NCBI RefSeq assembly: GCF_003752585.1
Contig: NZ_RKHR01000004.1
Location: forward strand, 558,001 to 622,000
Direction: 5' to 3'
Length of the DNA: 64,000 bases
Origin: Sinobacterium caligoides
Lineage (GTDB): Bacteria > Pseudomonadota > Gammaproteobacteria > Pseudomonadales > Sinobacteriaceae
Shown: one piece after another, positions 1 to 8,347 of the stretch
Numbering within the stretch: position 1 is the stretch's first letter
Layout: the number at the start of each line of letters is the position of its first letter
Position numbers and translations under genes: made by a program
The notes under the pieces: model-generated
Told to the model about the DNA's origin: nothing
What the model saw: the letters and a program-made list of their open reading frames with translations, nothing else
The model's database searches: none

Positions 1-1
1 T

Positions 2-778
2 CGCTATCGACGTATTCACGCCTGTCTTGCCGAGTTTTTTCATACTTGTTACTACTGCGGTGATATTGCCAGCACTGATGACTTCATACCGCCAAAGACA
101 CGCAGCCAAACAAGCGGCAGCTACCCCGACGGCCAGTTTTTCATTGTCCCCTGCTGCCCTGAATGTAAACGGCTAGGTGGTGATCAACCACACAGCCACA
201 TTGAAACCAGGAGCGAGTATATTCGTAAGGCGTTGCGCAAGAAGCATTACGCTACCTTTAAGAAGACGCAGCTATGGACCCAAGAAGAAGTTGCACTACG
301 TATCGAAGAAGATGGCCTAACCAGTATCAACCGATCATTGCTCGCAGTGCTTAACGCTGAACAAGACCTCACCAGCCGCCTCAATTTCACTGGCTATGAC
401 TTCGAGGTGGATGGTAGCCGCTACCAAAGCGTCATAGAGGAAAAGGGACAAACAAGCGTTTTTGGCCAACTTTACGACAACCCAAAGCAGGCGCTACACG
501 CTGTTGCCAAACAATATTCACTAAAAGTTGCCGAGCTACACCAACAAAGCGAAATCCACAATGGCAATATTGAGTTAGCCGCTGAAACTCTCATTACAGA
601 ACATCGACAACGCCAGCAAGAAAAACAGTTAAAAGAGTTAGCCACAGAGCTTTCCGTGCGTTATAAGCAACCAAAACAATGGCTAATTAGAAGCCTGACC
701 AGCTTGGCAAAGCAGTCACCCGACGCTAATTTAGAAATGATTAGTAAAATATTGATCGAGCGCTATTTTTCTCGTTAA
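2..778 (+). CDS. Cys-rich HNH-like protein, 5' end cut by window edge
   Basis: The reading frame is open from base 2, so the gene starts before the window and the TTG at 233 is not its start. The 258 visible residues begin with a Cys-rich module: CYYC at visible residues 16-19 followed by DDFIPPK, then CCPEC at 51-55 followed by KRLGGD. This spacing resembles a degenerate HNH/zinc-ribbon fold, in which a CxxCG...DHxxP segment is followed by CxxCN, but the usual DH is DD here and no second histidine is evident. The rest is charged and helical, with Glu/Gln/Lys-rich segments near the C-terminus. It may be a nuclease relative or a zinc-dependent nucleic-acid-binding protein; no precise function can be assigned. 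Confident that it is a real partial gene, not of its role. Confidence 0.7.
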   Translation, partial: RYRRIHACLAEFFHTCYYCGDIASTDDFIPPKTRSQTSGSYPDGQFFIVPCCPECKRLGGDQPHSHIETRSEYIRKALRKKHYATFKKTQLWTQEEVALRIEEDGLTSINRSLLAVLNAEQDLTSRLNFTGYDFEVDGSRYQSVIEEKGQTSVFGQLYDNPKQALHAVAKQYSLKVAELHQQSEIHNGNIELAAETLITEHRQRQQEKQLKELATELSVRYKQPKQWLIRSLTSLAKQSPDANLEMISKILIERYFSR

Positions 779-827
779 CTTTGAGTAAATAGCCGTACTC
801 CATGCTTCTTAATTAGATATATTCTCT

Positions 828-858
828 AAAGGGTTATATTCTAGCTCTTTAACCCTTT
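828..858. promoter_or_regulatory. Inverted repeat between genes (possible terminator)
   Basis: AAAGGGTTA (828-836) and TAACCCTTT (850-858) form a perfect 9-bp stem with a 13-nt loop. It lies 50 nt after the HNH-like gene and just before the next start codon. No U-run follows on the plus strand, so it is a weak terminator at best and may be a regulatory hairpin for the downstream gene. Confidence 0.35.
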
Positions 859-881
859 CCCCAAAGCGTCCTTAGGTTGTC

Positions 882-1622
882 ATGTTTAATCGCCCTAACA
901 ACAAAGCGGCCCTTATCCTTGCCGTCTTCCTCATCACAATATTTTCCGTTATCGCCCTTTTACTTACCTCAAATAAGGCGGTGAACACATTCGCTAAACT
1001 GGCGATGTACAACACACAACCCAACTGCTCCGACACGATCAAATCACAATATCTACGCCGTATATTGCACGAACATAGCCAAGGGAAACCGTTAACCTGG
1101 GAACATTACCGTGACAGTCTCTCCACTCTGACACCACGTACCACACGTACCCTACGACTTTATTTAAATGAAAGAATACACCACTTTGGCAGCCACCAGG
1201 TGGTCGATGCAAGCGAAGACAAGATGCTCTGCCTGCTCGATAGGATCTATGACAGTAATATTGACTTCGATGGTATCGCCAGTCACAGAGAAAGCGACCA
1301 ATCCGCGCTACAGCTTGCCTTCGTCAATCCAACCAACCAGTACCCAGCACTGCAGGGAAAGCAATACGGCTACCCCAAAACTGATAAACGCTGCCCACAG
1401 GCCGACCGTGACTATCGACAAAATGAATGGGCGCTCAATCAGTTACTCACTGGCGAATCGACTTGGTCAACTTGGGCCGAGATAGCTCCTTTACTCAGTC
1501 ATCGCAATAAAGCAGAGATTCAGCAAGTCATTACGCAGGCGAAAACACGCATACCGGTGCTTACAAATACCCCCCAACAAATTGAAACGCTCACATGCTT
1601 GTTTGCAGCGAACAAAAGCTGA
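882..1622 (+). CDS. Membrane-anchored protein with four conserved cysteines (paralogue 1)
   Basis: This 246-aa protein has one N-terminal hydrophobic segment (about residues 11-28) followed by a soluble domain, suggesting a periplasmic domain held by a signal anchor. I do not recognise the family. It is clearly related to the next gene: both share a pattern of (S/A)C, an ILHxxSxGxPxTW motif, a LYLN/FYLN segment, MLC, YGYxxDKxCP and a final C. All four cysteines (about residues 49, 117, 171 and 239) are kept in both, which suggests two disulfides. AGGTTGTC precedes the ATG. The gene is probably co-transcribed with or duplicated from its neighbour. Confidence 0.7.
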   Translation: MFNRPNNKAALILAVFLITIFSVIALLLTSNKAVNTFAKLAMYNTQPNCSDTIKSQYLRRILHEHSQGKPLTWEHYRDSLSTLTPRTTRTLRLYLNERIHHFGSHQVVDASEDKMLCLLDRIYDSNIDFDGIASHRESDQSALQLAFVNPTNQYPALQGKQYGYPKTDKRCPQADRDYRQNEWALNQLLTGESTWSTWAEIAPLLSHRNKAEIQQVITQAKTRIPVLTNTPQQIETLTCLFAANKS

Positions 1623-1739
1623 TCCAGATCAATATCATAGATGTTTCTTCCCCCTTACTTAACAATCCTTTGAATTCACACGGATGAAATAATGTTAATC
1701 TTCTCAGTAACTTCGCTAAGCATTTAAACGACTTAATTG

Positions 1740-2591
1740 ATGGACAACCCTAAAGACAAAACACATAGTAAGTCGAGAACCCTTGTTCTCACCTCTCTAT
1801 TTGCCTTATTGCTCGTGATAATTGCCCTAATCAGCTTGAGTCTGTGGCTGTCAACAGCAGGAAAGAAAATAGCTTTCACCAACTTTGCCGCCATGCTCTA
1901 CACAAACAGCGCTTGTGACACCAGCTCGTACTCCTACCAAGAGTTTCAGCAAATCTTACACCACTATTCCAAGGGAGAGCCCGCCACCTGGAATGATTAT
2001 CGCGACGCCGTTGACCTGCTCCCTATTACCACCGGCGCACCGATACGCTTCTACCTAAACATGATGATTCACAACCACGGCGCCGATCAAGTTGTGGCAC
2101 TTGATGAAGAGACCATGCTCTGCCAACTCAGCCATATGCAGGATGAATACATCGGCTTTCAGGGCATCGACATTCATAATGATCCCGCTCTCGAACATTT
2201 ATTGCGCGAATACATAGCCTATAGCCGGCAATATGCAGAGCATCACGGTAAAGAATTTGGCTACAAGATTGATAAAAATTGCCCAAAAGGGGGGGTAGGG
2301 TTACACCAGGTAGTCTGGAATGTTACTCAACTGACCAAAAACCACACCCATAACTGGGAGATGTGGAGCGCTATCAGCGAGCTGTGGAGCCACAACGGTG
2401 TTCCTATATTGCAAGCTCAAATTGAGGCTAACAAGAAGGCTGGAGTCGTCATAAACAACAGCCCTGAAAGCATTTATAAAACCGCCTGCGACTTACTCTC
2501 CTCGACCTACGAGAACGCAGGTGAAGTTTATGGCGACCTCTACGATGAAATCGAGCAGGAGCTAAAAGAAAGCAGCAGCAAGCAGCAATAG
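1740..2591 (+). CDS. Membrane-anchored protein with four conserved cysteines (paralogue 2)
   Basis: A 283-aa paralogue of the preceding gene. A basic N-terminus is followed by a transmembrane segment (about residues 15-37) and an extracytoplasmic domain with SAC, EEFQQ/ILHHYSKGEPATW, FYLNMMIHNHG, MLC, YKIDKNCP and a TAC near the end. It has about 30 extra C-terminal residues, acidic and Gln/Lys/Ser-rich. The ATG at 1740 is preferred to the in-frame TTG three bases upstream. The pair lies between the HNH-like gene and the convergent thiolase; that context gives no functional clue. No enzyme motif is visible. Confidence 0.7.
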   Translation: MDNPKDKTHSKSRTLVLTSLFALLLVIIALISLSLWLSTAGKKIAFTNFAAMLYTNSACDTSSYSYQEFQQILHHYSKGEPATWNDYRDAVDLLPITTGAPIRFYLNMMIHNHGADQVVALDEETMLCQLSHMQDEYIGFQGIDIHNDPALEHLLREYIAYSRQYAEHHGKEFGYKIDKNCPKGGVGLHQVVWNVTQLTKNHTHNWEMWSAISELWSHNGVPILQAQIEANKKAGVVINNSPESIYKTACDLLSSTYENAGEVYGDLYDEIEQELKESSSKQQ

Positions 2592-2611
2592 TTCACAGCC
2601 TCTCCAGGTCG

Positions 2612-3787
2612 TTAGTCGTCAGCACCCAAGATTAAAGCCCCTGTTGGCACCCCAACGCCGCTAGAGACAAGCGCATGATTAATAGGCTTCGGGGGCTGAC
2701 TTGTCGATGTACCGCGGATTAGCCTTACACCCTCCGCTATATTATTCACGCCGTGAATATACGCCTCCGATAACAATCCCCCATGGGTATTGTTAGGTAA
2801 CCTACCATCTATACGCAATGCTCCCTCTTGTACAAAGTCTTTCGCCTCACCACGGCCACAAAAACCAAAAGACTCTAACTGCATTAATACTTCAGGCGTA
2901 AACGCATCATAAAGACAACTCGCATCGATATCATCGGCACTGAGACCAGACATTTCATAGACTCGGCGCGCTGCTAACTCCATCTCCGGCAGGGAATTTA
3001 GATCATCGCGATAAAAGCTCGTCATCTGTTCCTGCCCCCGTGTCGAAGCCTGCGTCACCGCACGAACAATCGCCGGCTTCTGCCGTAAGTCTCGAGCACG
3101 CTCCGGCGTGGTAATTAACAGGGCGACACCACCGTCTGTCTCCTGACAGCAATCGTATAAGCGCAGAGGTTCGGAGATCATCTTAGCGTTCATATAATCA
3201 TCCATCGTCAACGGCTTACCAAAGCCTGCTGCTACAGGATTATTTAATGCGTAGTTACGTTGTGCTATCGCTATTTCGGCCAAGTGCTCACTACCAGCAC
3301 CATACTCCGCCATATAGTTACTGGCAATCAGTGCCACCCATGATGCAGGCGTGAGCATGCCGTGGGACATGTACCATGACCAGTGAATCAAATCACTACT
3401 GATAATCTCTCCCGATACCCCTTGGCCCATGCGTTGACCTGAGCGGCCATTCATCGCTCGCCACACCACAACATATTTGCAAACTCCGGTCGCCACAGCC
3501 ATTGCAGCTTGCTGAATCAAGCCCACCGCAGCGCCACCACCGTAATTAATTTTTGCAAACATGTGCAAATCACCAAGACCAACCGCGCGCGCGAGCTCTA
3601 CCTCATCGGTAGAATCAAGAGTAAAGGTAGAAAGCCCATCCACCTCAACAGGATCTAAACCCGCGTCATCGAGGCAGTTTTTTACTGCCTCGGCTGCCAG
3701 TGCCAGCTCAGAAACACCGGAGTTTTTACTGAACGCCGTCTGGCCAATACCGACGATTGCCGCCTCATTATGTAGTGTTATCGCCAC
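2612..3787 (-). CDS. SCP-x/Ltp2-type thiolase-fold protein
   Basis: A 391-aa thiolase-superfamily protein of the lipid-transfer/SCP-x type. The N-terminus has AAIVGIGQTAFS, the middle YDCCQETDGG and the C-terminus LPNNTHGGLLSEAYIHG followed by RLIRG, all typical of this subfamily. The position of the classical thiolase nucleophile reads INYGGGAAVG, with no cysteine, as in Ltp2-like proteins that act as retro-aldolases on steroid side chains rather than as thiolases. It starts with GTG two bases after the stop of the DUF35 gene, so the two are translationally linked, as expected for the known thiolase/DUF35 complexes. The substrate is inferred to be a hydroxylated acyl-CoA, possibly from a steroid or bile acid. 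Confidence 0.8.
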   Translation of the reverse strand: MAITLHNEAAIVGIGQTAFSKNSGVSELALAAEAVKNCLDDAGLDPVEVDGLSTFTLDSTDEVELARAVGLGDLHMFAKINYGGGAAVGLIQQAAMAVATGVCKYVVVWRAMNGRSGQRMGQGVSGEIISSDLIHWSWYMSHGMLTPASWVALIASNYMAEYGAGSEHLAEIAIAQRNYALNNPVAAGFGKPLTMDDYMNAKMISEPLRLYDCCQETDGGVALLITTPERARDLRQKPAIVRAVTQASTRGQEQMTSFYRDDLNSLPEMELAARRVYEMSGLSADDIDASCLYDAFTPEVLMQLESFGFCGRGEAKDFVQEGALRIDGRLPNNTHGGLLSEAYIHGVNNIAEGVRLIRGTSTSQPPKPINHALVSSGVGVPTGALILGADD

Positions 3788-3789
3788 CG

Positions 3790-4206
3790 TTATTCGCTCC
3801 CAGTTGCCGGTCGAAAAACCGGTATCTTAAACCCATCATCATCCGTCTGCGTTGTTACTTGCAGCCTCATCCCTCTGGTAATACGCTCAACATCACAGTC
3901 GATAAGCTCGGCAATATAACGCGTCCCCTCAGCCAGCTCAGCTAACACGATAGGCAAGGGGTAACTATAACCAGGGAACTTGGGGTGATGTAAGACAGTA
4001 AAGCTAATGACCTTAGCCTCACCTTTGGCAATAATAAAATCCCACTCCATAGAGCGACATCGATCACACATAGGCCTAGGCGGATGACGCAACACCTGAC
4101 AGCCACTACAACGCTGTATTGCAAGCTTATCTTCGGCAGCCTGCTGCCACCACCATGCGTTATCATGCCCCATAGGAGGTTTTATTCGTCCTGGTTTCAT
4201 CGTCAT
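3790..4206 (-). CDS. DUF35 zinc-ribbon/OB-fold acyl-CoA-binding partner protein
   Basis: A 138-aa protein with the standard DUF35 layout: an N-terminal helix, a rubredoxin-like zinc ribbon (CSGC and CDRC, about residues 33-53) and an OB-fold with YPLPIVLAELAEG. DUF35 proteins bind acyl-CoA and pair with thiolase-like partners, for example with Ltp2 in steroid side-chain cleavage. It is immediately upstream of the thiolase homologue, with two bases between, so the two probably form one complex. Starts at the ATG at 4206; a second in-frame ATG lies two codons on. Confidence 0.85.
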   Translation of the reverse strand: MTMKPGRIKPPMGHDNAWWWQQAAEDKLAIQRCSGCQVLRHPPRPMCDRCRSMEWDFIIAKGEAKVISFTVLHHPKFPGYSYPLPIVLAELAEGTRYIAELIDCDVERITRGMRLQVTTQTDDDGFKIPVFRPATGSE

Positions 4207-4380
4207 TTCTCTATAATTATTATGACTAACCTAACAGTTAAAGCGACAACCAACGCCATTCTTTTGGGCGAAAGATAATCATTTTTTATGAGAAGAGAAT
4301 AACAGGAAGCTTAAGCGCTATGCCAGATACATGCAGCTGAGGATAGAGAATTATACATAAAGTTAATTTAACTAAGCGAG

Positions 4381-4419
4381 AAAAATATGCCCCTAGCAAC
4401 CTAGTAATCTAAGGGCATA
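4381..4419 (-). terminator. Rho-independent terminator
   Basis: Read on the minus strand, TATGCCC (4419-4413) and GGGCATA (4392-4386) pair, extended by TAG/CTA with one mismatch, and are followed by a U-run (4385-4381). It lies directly after the small lipoprotein gene. Confidence 0.7.
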
Positions 4420-4436
4420 GATAAGTTTTCGGTCGC

Positions 4437-4898
4437 CTAATTAGCGGGGGCTAACTGCTGCTGAAAAAGCTTTGTCCTGTTTTCAATCTCTGCCTTCACC
4501 GCTTTCTCCTCGTCACGACTACTGATTTTATAAATCGCCGATATGGGCACGGGGATATTTGTGGCACTCTTGCTGACGACCGATACAGTATCAAAGTTAG
4601 CGTTAACACTTCCCGCCGTAGAGCTAATCATAAGCGCATCATTAAAGCGCAAATCGGGGTTCGGATAAGCCAGTACCATAAGGTAGGACTTACTTGGAGA
4701 AGAACGTACGATAAGCGATCGATTGTCAATTTTAACCCAGCCATCTAGACGAAAGTTATTAACACTTTTCACCTGCTCTAAATTATCAAACAGGTATACA
4801 GAATCGGGGATTTTCGGGGTCGAACTACAGCCAGACAACACTACTGCGATGAATAAAGTGGCGATTATAACCGGGTTAAAAGCATGTTTAATCTTCAC
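4437..4898 (-). CDS. Small putative lipoprotein
   Basis: A 153-aa protein beginning at GTG 4898, chosen because AAGGAG lies six bases upstream; the longer open frame to 5027 has no comparable site. A short basic n-region and hydrophobic stretch end in the lipobox LSGC, followed by SSTPKIPDS, so the mature protein should be lipid-anchored. The rest is a mixed beta-type domain (DNLEQVKSVNNFRLDGWVKI) and a charged helical C-terminus. No family is recognised. It has its own terminator and appears to be a single gene between the DUF35/thiolase pair and the LysR gene. Confidence 0.7.
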   Translation of the reverse strand: MKIKHAFNPVIIATLFIAVVLSGCSSTPKIPDSVYLFDNLEQVKSVNNFRLDGWVKIDNRSLIVRSSPSKSYLMVLAYPNPDLRFNDALMISSTAGSVNANFDTVSVVSKSATNIPVPISAIYKISSRDEEKAVKAEIENRTKLFQQQLAPAN

Positions 4899-5033
4899 AC
4901 GACTCTCCTTAAATACTGCATGATTAAATAGAAAACAATCCATTTCACTTATCACAAGCACGGCACCTCCTAAACATAGCAGCAAACAGAAAGCACAACA
5001 TCGGTAATACTGCCTATCAGGCAACAAGCAAAA

Positions 5034-5930
5034 TCACACCGTATCACCTAAGGCTTCCGCCATATAACGCATGAAAGCGTTGACCCGTTCAGAGTGGCGA
5101 AGATCACGATGCGTTAACAACCATAAGCCTGCCCGCTCAAGTCTCGCCTCCGCCACCAGGCTATCAAAAGGCATTAGCACTAACTCCTCATATTCTCTCG
5201 CCGTCTGATGCGAGAGCAGACCGACACCAGCCCCAGTGCGCAACATCGCCAACACCTCCGCCATGCTATTACTGCTCAGCGTAACTTTAAGGTCTGGCAC
5301 CACACGACGTAATAAATTAACCGGTTGATTAACCTCTGGTTTCGGGCTGGCATCGCTACCGCTCCATAAAACCCACTCACAGCTCGCAGCCCCCTCCCCC
5401 TTCGAGGCAAGCCAGTGCCGCTTATAATCGACATGCGCATAAGCGCCAAAACCGACGTCACGAACACACTTACCAACCAATAACTCCGGCGGTTCGTTAG
5501 TCAGGCGCATGACGACATCAGCCTCTAGCCTGGCCATGTTAGTAATTCTTGGGGTCGATAACAGCTGCAAAAGGACCTGGGGATAAGTCTCTCGGAAACC
5601 TTTTAAAGCGAGGCTCATATCAATAAAGGCGCTTTCAGGCATAGAAACCTTTAATACCCCTGCCGCGACATCCACACGACTCTGTGCTACACGAGAAAAA
5701 CTTAACGCTGCCGCCTCCATCGCCTCAGCCTCTGGCACGAGCATCTGCGCAGCCTCCGTCACCCTGTAACCGCTCTGTAAGTGGTCAAAAAGACGCACCG
5801 ACAAGTTCAGCTCAAGCTGCTTAATACGCCTGATTACTGTCGCATGATTCACATCGAGGGTCTTCGCCGCCCCCGTCGCGGAGCCATTACGAACAACCGC
5901 GAGAAACACCCTAATCAAATCCCAATTCAT
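5034..5930 (-). CDS. LysR-family transcriptional regulator
   Basis: About 298 aa. The N-terminal winged helix-turn-helix (MNWDLIRVFLAVVRNGSATGAAK to about residue 60) is followed by a substrate-binding-like effector domain. The start is placed at ATG 5930 because LysR proteins of this type begin MNWDLIRVF; the frame is open nine codons further. It is divergent from the flavoprotein gene at 6087, and the intervening 156 bp contain a palindrome that fits a LysR box, so it probably controls that gene and itself. The inducer is unknown. Confidence 0.88.
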   Translation of the reverse strand: MNWDLIRVFLAVVRNGSATGAAKTLDVNHATVIRRIKQLELNLSVRLFDHLQSGYRVTEAAQMLVPEAEAMEAAALSFSRVAQSRVDVAAGVLKVSMPESAFIDMSLALKGFRETYPQVLLQLLSTPRITNMARLEADVVMRLTNEPPELLVGKCVRDVGFGAYAHVDYKRHWLASKGEGAASCEWVLWSGSDASPKPEVNQPVNLLRRVVPDLKVTLSSNSMAEVLAMLRTGAGVGLLSHQTAREYEELVLMPFDSLVAEARLERAGLWLLTHRDLRHSERVNAFMRYMAEALGDTV

Positions 5931-5970
5931 ATTTTTATCACCACATGAGCGGAGCATATGTGCACAGTCA

Positions 5971-5988
5971 TTGTGCTATTTCGCACAA
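5971..5988. promoter_or_regulatory. Putative LysR-type operator
   Basis: TTGTGC-TATTTC-GCACAA is a perfect 6+6-bp inverted repeat of the T-N11-A kind that LysR regulators bind. It lies between the divergent LysR and flavoprotein genes. A further half-site-like TGTGCAC occurs at about 5960-5966. Binding is inferred. Confidence 0.5.
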
Positions 5989-6086
5989 GTAATCATCGCT
6001 AACAGTTGTTAGAATGTCTAGCCATAAGATGATTGATCAGCACAACTCGATTAATAAAAAGCAGCATCATTCAGGAGAAAATAATA

Positions 6087-7838
6087 ATGTCATGGGATCA
6101 TGAAGTTGATGTATTAGTCGTCGGTACTGGCAATGGTGCCATGACTGCCGCACTCAGTGCCTACGAGATGGGCTTACAAAACGTCCTTTTACTCGAAAAA
6201 GCCGCTAAATTTGGCGGCACCAGCTCCGTCTCTGGCGGCGGCATCTGGATTCCCAACAGCCACTTTTCCAAGGCTGCAGGTGCTAGCGATAGCTTAGAGG
6301 ACGCCCGCGCCTACCTAAAAGATACTATTCCTGCAGATGAGGTACCCTGGCAGCTGGTCGATAATTATCTACAGAACGCCCCAAAGATGCTCAAATTCCT
6401 CAGTGAACGCAGCTCACACATCGACTATATCTCGCTTGGCCACTACCCTGACTACTACATGCAGAGCCCCGGAGCCCGAGACGGTCATCGCTCCCTAGAG
6501 CCTCAGCCCATTAATAAGTCAGATCTTGGCGAAGATATGCACGACCTTGTCGACACCCATCACATGATCTATATGATGGACCGCATCGGCATGACTCAGG
6601 AAGAAGCACAGATATTAATGACTCGCGCCAAGGGCTGGATCGCCCTCACGATGAAACTGTTTGCTCGCTACCTCACCGACTTCGGCTGGTTATTTAAGCA
6701 CAAACACTCACGCCGTATTACCTGCGGCAGCGCCGGTGTCGCCCGGCTTTTCCTTTCCCTGAAAGATCGTAACATCCCAATTTGGCTCAACACGCCAATG
6801 CAGGAGTTAATTGAGGAAGAGGGTAAAATCGTTGGTGTCATTGCAGAAAAGGATGGCAAACCCTTCCGAATTCATGCCAAAAACGGCGTCGTACTCGCCG
6901 CCGGCGGCTTCGAGCACAACCAACAGATGCGTGATCAATACCTGCCAAAACCTACCAATACTGCGTGGTCCGGTGGTGTCAAAAGCAATACTGGTGACGC
7001 ACACCAAGCAGGCATGAAGGTAGGTGCAGACACCCGCCTGATGAATTCTGCTTGGTGGTGTACGACGATATCGGCACCAGACGAACCTTCCCCTCGCTTA
7101 GCCATTATCGAGAAATCAATGCCGGGATCATGTGTCGTTAACATGCGCGGGGAGCGCATCGCCAACGAGTCGCAAAACTACATGGCCTATCAACGCGAGC
7201 TCTTTGAAAAACATTCCGACGACACTGCGCAAGTTCCCGCCTACATGATTTTCGATAGTCGATTTCGCAAGGAATATGTCGTGGGCCCACTATTAACCAA
7301 AGGTCTACGTCCAGACAGTAAACTCCCTGAAAGTTATTTTGAGAACGGCTTTATGGCCATCGCCGATAGCATTGGTGAGCTCGCTGATAAATTGGGAATC
7401 GACAAAACTAACTTGGGCACAACAGTCGCGAACCTGAACCAAGACTCGATCACAGGCAAAGATCGCGAATTTGGTCGGGGCGACACCGCTTATGATCAGT
7501 ATTATGGTGATGCTGCGGTAACCCCAAATCCCTGCCTTGCCCCGATCGATGAAGGCCCGTTCTATGCGATTCGTATCGACCCAGGTGATTTCGGCACCCA
7601 TGGTGGATTACAAATTAACAGTAACGCCCAGGTTCTTCGCGCCGATGGAAGTAATATCGAGGGGCTTTATGCCTGCGGTAACTGTGCCGCGGCAATCTTA
7701 CCCACCTATCCTGGCCCCGGTTCAACCCTCGGCCCTGCCATGACCTATGGCTGGCTAGCAGCCAAACACATGTCAGGGATTACAAACGATGCGGCATTAG
7801 CAGAGAAGACAGACGAAACTGAGACAGCTACCGCCTAA
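6087..7838 (+). CDS. FAD-binding dehydrogenase, 3-ketosteroid-delta1-dehydrogenase-like
   Basis: A 583-aa flavoprotein of the succinate dehydrogenase/fumarate reductase-ketosteroid dehydrogenase family. The start is at ATG 6087, with AGGAG ten bases upstream. The N-terminal dinucleotide-binding motif is VVGTGNGAMTAALSA and the FAD segment is GGTSSVSGGGIWIP. The C-terminal block has GPFYAIRIDPGDFGTHGG and YPGPGSTLGPAMTYGWLAA, which match the conserved C-terminal blocks of 3-oxosteroid 1-dehydrogenases. The likely reaction is 1,2-desaturation of a 3-keto cyclic substrate. Together with the nearby thiolase/DUF35 pair this hints at steroid or related ring catabolism. Exact substrate unknown; related flavoproteins act on other enones. 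Confidence 0.8.
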   Translation: MSWDHEVDVLVVGTGNGAMTAALSAYEMGLQNVLLLEKAAKFGGTSSVSGGGIWIPNSHFSKAAGASDSLEDARAYLKDTIPADEVPWQLVDNYLQNAPKMLKFLSERSSHIDYISLGHYPDYYMQSPGARDGHRSLEPQPINKSDLGEDMHDLVDTHHMIYMMDRIGMTQEEAQILMTRAKGWIALTMKLFARYLTDFGWLFKHKHSRRITCGSAGVARLFLSLKDRNIPIWLNTPMQELIEEEGKIVGVIAEKDGKPFRIHAKNGVVLAAGGFEHNQQMRDQYLPKPTNTAWSGGVKSNTGDAHQAGMKVGADTRLMNSAWWCTTISAPDEPSPRLAIIEKSMPGSCVVNMRGERIANESQNYMAYQRELFEKHSDDTAQVPAYMIFDSRFRKEYVVGPLLTKGLRPDSKLPESYFENGFMAIADSIGELADKLGIDKTNLGTTVANLNQDSITGKDREFGRGDTAYDQYYGDAAVTPNPCLAPIDEGPFYAIRIDPGDFGTHGGLQINSNAQVLRADGSNIEGLYACGNCAAAILPTYPGPGSTLGPAMTYGWLAAKHMSGITNDAALAEKTDETETATA

Positions 7839-7857
7839 CTACCCTCCCTGAATAAAG

Positions 7858-7888
7858 CGGCATATTATCTATATAATATGTCGTTTTT
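7858..7888 (+). terminator. Rho-independent terminator
   Basis: CGGCATATTAT (7858-7868) pairs with ATAATATGTCG (7873-7883, one G-U pair), followed by TTTTT. It lies 19 bases after the flavoprotein stop codon. Confidence 0.65.
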
Positions 7889-8000
7889 ACTTTTAATAAT
7901 CCCGCCCTTCCAGGGCAATAAAAATAATTTAGCCATCTTAGGGTAAATTACATTTACGACAAACAAGAATTACAACCCACTATTAAACTAGCTGCATAAA

Positions 8001-8025
8001 AACAAAAACCAGCACAAGGCTGGTT
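8001..8025 (-). terminator. Rho-independent terminator of the small gene
   Basis: On the minus strand AACCAGC (8025-8019) pairs with GCTGGTT (8013-8007) across a 5-nt loop and runs into TTTTTGTT. No annotated gene lies upstream except the 43-codon frame at 8108-8239, whose stop is 83 nt away. Confidence 0.6.
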
Positions 8026-8107
8026 CATATCATAAAATTAAAAACGACTATACTGCACAGTCAGATTAAATTATTACTCAGTAAATTGAGGAATATAATT
8101 TAGTAAA

Positions 8108-8239
8108 TTAGCTGCGCGCCCACTCAAAACAAGAGATACCTAGTGAGCATAAATGATTATAAAAACGATGCTGCTCCATTGCGCTACGGAATACGCGTGT
8201 GACGGGGGTAAGAGTCTGATCGGTAGATACAAAATACAT
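8108..8239 (-). CDS. Hypothetical 43-aa small protein
   Basis: A 44-codon frame in an otherwise empty 600-bp gap. It starts at ATG 8239 with GGAG seven bases upstream, and reads MYFVSTDQTLTPVTRVF, then an EQHRFYNH segment, and ends CFEWARS. It contains two cysteines, no signal peptide and no membrane segment; a short amphipathic helix in the middle is plausible. A TATAAT box lies at 8270-8265 and a hairpin-plus-U-run terminator at 8025-8001, so it looks like a complete single-gene transcription unit. No homologue is recognised. It could be a regulatory small protein or a peptide precursor. Confidence 0.55.
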   Translation of the reverse strand: MYFVSTDQTLTPVTRVFRSAMEQHRFYNHLCSLGISCFEWARS

Positions 8240-8264
8240 ATATTTACTCCATAATTCAGCTGTG

Positions 8265-8270
8265 ATTATA
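8265..8270 (-). promoter_or_regulatory. -10 box of the small gene
   Basis: TATAAT on the minus strand, about 25 bases upstream of the ATG at 8239. No good -35 match is seen 16-18 bases further up, which could mean activator dependence. Confidence 0.35.
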
Positions 8271-8347
8271 TTTTTAAAGACATCTACTATTGCTAAGCAG
8301 TGCAGCTATATTAATGACTAAACTGTCATAATATAATCGGGAAAATT

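Noticed and set aside
233-778. TTG at 233 as the start of the first gene
   Set aside because: The frame is open to base 2 and the upstream part encodes two CxxC motifs, so the gene continues beyond the window edge.
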